Assembly: GCA_009996615.1 (NCBI GenBank)
Contig: JAACZU010000003.1
Location: 176,524 to 240,523 of the forward strand
Origin: Rhodanobacteraceae bacterium
Lineage (GTDB): Bacteria; Pseudomonadota; Gammaproteobacteria; Xanthomonadales; Rhodanobacteraceae
DNA length: 64,000 bases
Direction of reading: 5' to 3'
The notes beneath the pieces are model-generated. The model saw only the letters and a program-made list of their open reading frames with translations. It did no database searches and had not been told where the DNA came from. Position numbers and translations under genes: made by a program. Below, in pieces: positions 63,097-64,000 of this stretch (its first letter is position 1; each line of letters starts with the position of its first letter).

Positions 63097-64000
63097 TCAC
63101 TCGGTGCCGTAGAACGACCACTTCACCGTTCGCGCCACGGGCGTACCGGACGGATTTGCCCGCAACGACACGGTCTGGCCGGCCGACACCGAGACCTGCG
63201 CCGCGCTGCTGCACGCCACTGCGGTGCCGCCCGAGATCGTGCACGTCGCCCCGGTGAGCGCACCGTTGACGACCAGCGTGAACGAATAGCTCCGACCAGC
63301 GCCCGGGGAATCGCTCAGGCGCACCTGCAGGCCATTGATCGTGCCACCCAGCGGCCACGGCACCGACACGTTCGACTCGGTCGTATCCGGAGCTTGGCCG
63401 ACGCCGACATAGCGTGTGCCGTTGCTCGAGAGACTGGAGCCATTGGAGTCGCCGAAGAACGCCAGGCGCGCGGCACCCGCCGGACCGGTGTCGCCCTTCG
63501 GTCCCTGCGGACCTTGCGCGCCCTGGGCACCGGCCGGCCCCTGCGGGCCCGTCGGTCCCATTGCGCCCGCCGGACCTGGCTCACCCTGCGCGCCCGGAGC
63601 ACCGACCGGACCCTGCGGCCCCATCGGACCGGCCGGACCTGCCTCGCCCTGCGGGCCGGCCGGACCCATCGGGCCTGCCTCGCCCTGCGGACCGGCCGGA
63701 CCCGCTGCGCCGATATCGCCCTTGTCACCCTTCAGACCCTGAAGCCCCTGCGGACCTTCCGGACCCACCGGACCTGCCTCGCCCTGCGGACCAGCCGGGC
63801 CGGCGGCGCCGGTATCGCCCTTGTCACCCTTCAGACCCTGAAGCCCCTGCGGACCTTCCGGACCCACCGGACCTGCCTCGCCCTGCGGACCAGCCGGGCC
63901 GGCGGCGCCGGTATCGCCCTTGTCACCCTTCAGACCCTGAAGCCCCTGCGGACCTTCCGGACCCACCGGACCTGCCTCGCCCTGCGGACCGGTCGGACCC
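63097..64000 (-). CDS. Collagen-like repeat protein, 3' part (runs off the right edge)
   Basis: About 301 residues are visible, without the N-terminus. Roughly 160 residues are uninterrupted Gly-X-Y triplets, rich in [11 protein letters not shown] and [11 protein letters not shown]. Then comes a ~125-residue beta-rich C-terminal domain ([65 protein letters not shown], ending KWSFYGTE). Such C-domains usually trimerise the collagen stalk of a surface or spore-coat-like fibre. The distal collagen part is made of identical 99-bp units. Signal peptide and anchor lie outside the window. Confidence 0.88.
   Translation of the reverse strand, partial: GPTGPQGEAGPVGPEGPQGLQGLKGDKGDTGAAGPAGPQGEAGPVGPEGPQGLQGLKGDKGDTGAAGPAGPQGEAGPVGPEGPQGLQGLKGDKGDIGAAGPAGPQGEAGPMGPAGPQGEAGPAGPMGPQGPVGAPGAQGEPGPAGAMGPTGPQGPAGAQGAQGPQGPKGDTGPAGAARLAFFGDSNGSSLSSNGTRYVGVGQAPDTTESNVSVPWPLGGTINGLQVRLSDSPGAGRSYSFTLVVNGALTGATCTISGGTAVACSSAAQVSVSAGQTVSLRANPSGTPVARTVKWSFYGTE
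63673..64000. repeat. Tandem 99-bp repeats in the collagen-like gene
   Basis: ACCTGCCTCGCCCTGCGGAC recurs at 63772, 63871 and 63970, exactly 99 bp apart. The two complete units are virtually identical and a diverged unit precedes them. Each encodes 33 residues (11 Gly-X-Y triplets). The array continues beyond the window edge. Confidence 0.92.

Noticed and set aside
63673..64000. Regularly spaced direct repeats suggesting a CRISPR array
   Set aside because: The 99-bp period, absence of unique spacers, and an open Gly-X-Y frame show a collagen-like coding repeat.

Overview
The window looks like chromosome from a GC-rich gammaproteobacterium of the Lysobacterales (Xanthomonadales). I infer a Rhodanobacteraceae/Dokdonella-like organism. 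The grounds are: a lidless short adenylate kinase beside a pyrophosphate-type phosphofructokinase; a pgk/pyk/class I aldolase cluster; delta-60 repeat proteins; cydP-cydA-cydB-cydX; and several families of intergenic palindromic repeats of a kind common in this order. Almost every gene is ordinary chromosomal content. I see no prophage, insertion sequence, CRISPR array, rRNA or tRNA. Strong G/C bias at third codon positions creates very long antisense open frames, which are not listed as genes.

Layout. 1-6.3 kb, mostly minus strand: edge of a secreted protein, a truncated gene fragment, an SDR, argD, gloA, a LON-substrate-binding-domain protein, mpl (carrying an in-frame repeat insertion) and a membrane protein. 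6.4-19.8 kb: adk, PPi-type PFK, a DUF3617 protein, a D-Ala-D-Ala carboxypeptidase, a TPR membrane protein, a secreted protein, an M23 peptidase, the proton-pumping pyrophosphatase hppA, a prolyl oligopeptidase and ppa. 20-28.3 kb: a GT39-type transferase, a DUF2333 protein, two aspartyl-hydroxylase-type proteins (one fused to a sulfotransferase) and thiC under a TPP riboswitch. 28.4-35.3 kb: a DUF3016 protein, pepQ, two delta-60 repeat proteins, a decayed remnant of a third, and a membrane protein. 35.7-39.3 kb: the cytochrome bd oxidase operon, interrupted by repeats. 39.4-46.4 kb: a lysyl-phosphatidylglycerol module (a VirJ/AcvB-like hydrolase, mprF and a two-domain AcvB-like protein) plus pepP. 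46.4-49.7 kb: emrB, emrA and a MarR regulator. 49.8-57.7 kb: cysK, class I aldolase, a TonB-domain protein, pyk, a Mut7-C nuclease-like protein, a HAD phosphatase, pgk, a DUF1272 protein and an OsmC protein. 57.7-64 kb: a repeat-rich gap, an orphan gene behind a consensus sigma-54 promoter, a NYN-domain protein, a uracil-DNA glycosylase joined in frame to a DUF488 domain, a DUF4097-like protein and the 3' part of a collagen-like protein.

Themes. Three enzymes handle pyrophosphate (PPi-type PFK, H+-pumping PPase, soluble PPase), and lower glycolysis is clustered at 50.8-56.8 kb. Membrane-lipid aminoacylation (MprF) sits between two predicted aminoacyl-lipid hydrolases. Palindromic repeats have settled inside operons (cydA-cydB, cydB-cydX, emrA-emrB) and once inside a coding sequence (mpl). 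No single undescribed system is evident. The best leads are the lipid module, the two domain fusions, the repeat inside mpl and the sigma-54 orphan.
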